Shown here one piece after another: positions 63,000 to 64,000 of a DNA stretch of 64,000 nt. The notes beneath the pieces were generated by a model that did no database searches, had not been told where the DNA came from, and saw nothing but the letters and a program-made list of their open reading frames with translations. The stretch lies in NCBI RefSeq assembly GCF_048564905.1, contig NC_133013.1, forward strand, positions 1,686,105 to 1,750,104, written 5' to 3'. The translations under genes were made by a program, and so were the position numbers. This stretch comes from Vicugna pacos. Its lineage: Eukaryota > Chordata > Mammalia > Artiodactyla > Camelidae. Position 1 is the first letter of the stretch, and each line of letters opens with the position of its first letter.

Positions 63000-64000
63000 G
63001 TCCTACGTGGGCTGAAAACCACAGAAGGGATGGAGGATTAGGCTCGCCTGCGAAGACTTTGCTGAAGCCACACAAAACCTGGTGAGCCTTCCTTCCCCGT
63101 ATCCCACTCGTCCCCGCATCAGACCGAGTGGGAGACAGGTCTCGTGACCCTGAGGGAGACACCACAGGCCACGGGTTCAGGTGTCTCTTCCATAGCCGAT
63201 CAACGGCCGTGGAAGGTCAGGGCTCCACACGCTGCAGACAATGGCAGGGGTGGGCTTCTCCTTCGGGGAGCCCGGAACGTGCTCCCTGTTGAAGGCCCGT
63301 GTGCAGAACTGACACGCCTGCCTTCTGTCACAGGCCTCTTACTCCGTAGCACTCGACAAGGGACACCTCCTCCCCAGGGCAGGATTGGGGAGGGTAAGAC
63401 GCGGTCCATCAATTGCGTCCGCTATGGCACCAGGGGAGCACGGCCGAGAGCCCAGTCAGGGTGGCCCATGCCCTGGGAGGGACCTGGAGAGCGATCTGCC
63501 CTTCTCCTGCAGTGACGCAAGGAACAAACAGAGGAATCTACGCTTTCATCTTACCAAGTGGAGCATCCGGTACAGGTGAGCGAGGCTGGACAGGGCCCAA
63601 TGGGGGCCCAGCTGGTGGTGGCCACACGGGCCGGTCCTTGCAAAGGCCGGGATGCTGCAAGGTAACCTGCAGGGCAGAAGGGAGAGCCGTGTCAGGCGAC
63701 AGAAACGGAGCGACCACCGACAAATGCCGAAACCCAACGCATCAGCTGTCGGCACCGGGCACCCTCCCCACACCCCGCCGGGTGCCCACCCAGCAGCACA
63801 GTGCCCCACGCTCCACCCAGCCCTCTGGGGCCTGCAGCCGGCAGCCCGGGCCGCGCAGCAGGACACGGGGGGACAACAATGGCACCACACGACGCCCCCG
63901 CTGTCGCCCAGTGGACGAAGCCAAGGGTCCTGCCTGCGAGGATGCACACAGAGCTTCCAGCACTCTGACAAAAGCAGCGCCTTCACAACAGGCAGCCCCT
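63000..64000 (+). repeat. Array unit 17 (type A, first 1,001 bp only)
   Basis: Type A marks CTCGACAAGG and GGTACAGGTGAGCG. It is cut by the window edge, so the array continues beyond. Confidence 0.92.

Larger units (their letters stand above)
25653..64000 (+). repeat. Macrosatellite: about 2,334-bp unit, 16 full copies plus a partial, open at window end
   Basis: The same block starting GTCCTACGTGGGCTGAAAAC returns every 2,333-2,335 bp in head-to-tail order. The unit is GC- and CpG-rich, free of interspersed repeats that I can recognise, and nearly identical from copy to copy. Both strands are open over long stretches in every unit because the whole sequence is copied and GC-rich, not because of a demonstrated gene. 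The array is homogeneous from its first base, apart from extra private changes in unit 1. Known mammalian macrosatellites (D4Z4, DXZ4, SST1, RS447) have units of similar size class, but I do not recognise this one as any of them. The strand given is arbitrary (direction of numbering). Confidence 0.97.

Noticed and set aside
25653-64000. DAZ-like intragenic exon amplification (2.4-kb repeats with a 72-bp exon)
   Set aside because: The unit and exon sizes are reminiscent, but the 74-bp segment is not a multiple of three and its translation bears no resemblance to the DAZ repeat.
25653-64000. CRISPR or other prokaryotic repeat system
   Set aside because: The host is a mammal (L1, MIR, ZBED8) and the repeat unit is 2.3 kb with no spacers.
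25653-64000. Ribosomal DNA or U2-type RNA gene array
   Set aside because: No rRNA or snRNA sequence is recognisable in the unit.

Overview
This is mammalian, non-coding-looking genomic DNA. It carries LINE-1 fragments in both orientations, MIR SINEs, a hAT-type DNA transposon remnant, microsatellites and a decayed copy of the hAT-derived host gene ZBED8. The wording of the L1 3' ends (around 7.5, 7.9, 9.0, 12.1 and 19.0 kb) is of the cetartiodactyl type and, from memory, closest to camelid (alpaca/camel) copies. That species call is a recollection, not a search result. I found no intact protein-coding gene that I can name.

Layout. 1-3.4 kb is an antisense L1 whose ORF2 and 5' parts are abutted, with about 200-bp monomers in the 5' part. 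3.4-16 kb is ordinary intergenic sequence with old repeats, including a MIR split by an L1 insertion and a pair of head-to-head L1 ends. 16.17-17.88 kb is a ZBED8-like pseudogene on the + strand. 18.96-19.75 kb is an antisense L1 3' end with a TA microsatellite grown inside it. 19.8-23.5 kb is GC-rich unique sequence.

The remaining 40 kb is the main feature. From 25,653 to the window end runs a GC- and CpG-rich tandem array (macrosatellite) of about 2,334-bp units in one orientation. There are 16 complete units plus 1,001 bp of a seventeenth, and the array is still open at the edge. Units differ by scattered substitutions, and every unit-length difference (2,333-2,335 bp) comes from one C-run/A tract. 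Units fall into sequence subtypes in a mosaic order, with a repeated C-type/A-type pair. Just upstream (about 23,556-25,652) is one older, clearly diverged copy of the same unit in the same orientation. It passes abruptly into the homogeneous array at about 25,653.

The function of the unit is unknown. On the minus strand both the old copy and the first array unit hold four splice-bounded segments (called A, C, B, D here) in the same order, with compatible reading phases and a proline-rich segment B. This may be the trace of an ancestral small multi-exon gene. In most array units the variable C run inside segment C breaks that phase, so most of the array is better viewed as macrosatellite DNA than as a set of intact genes.
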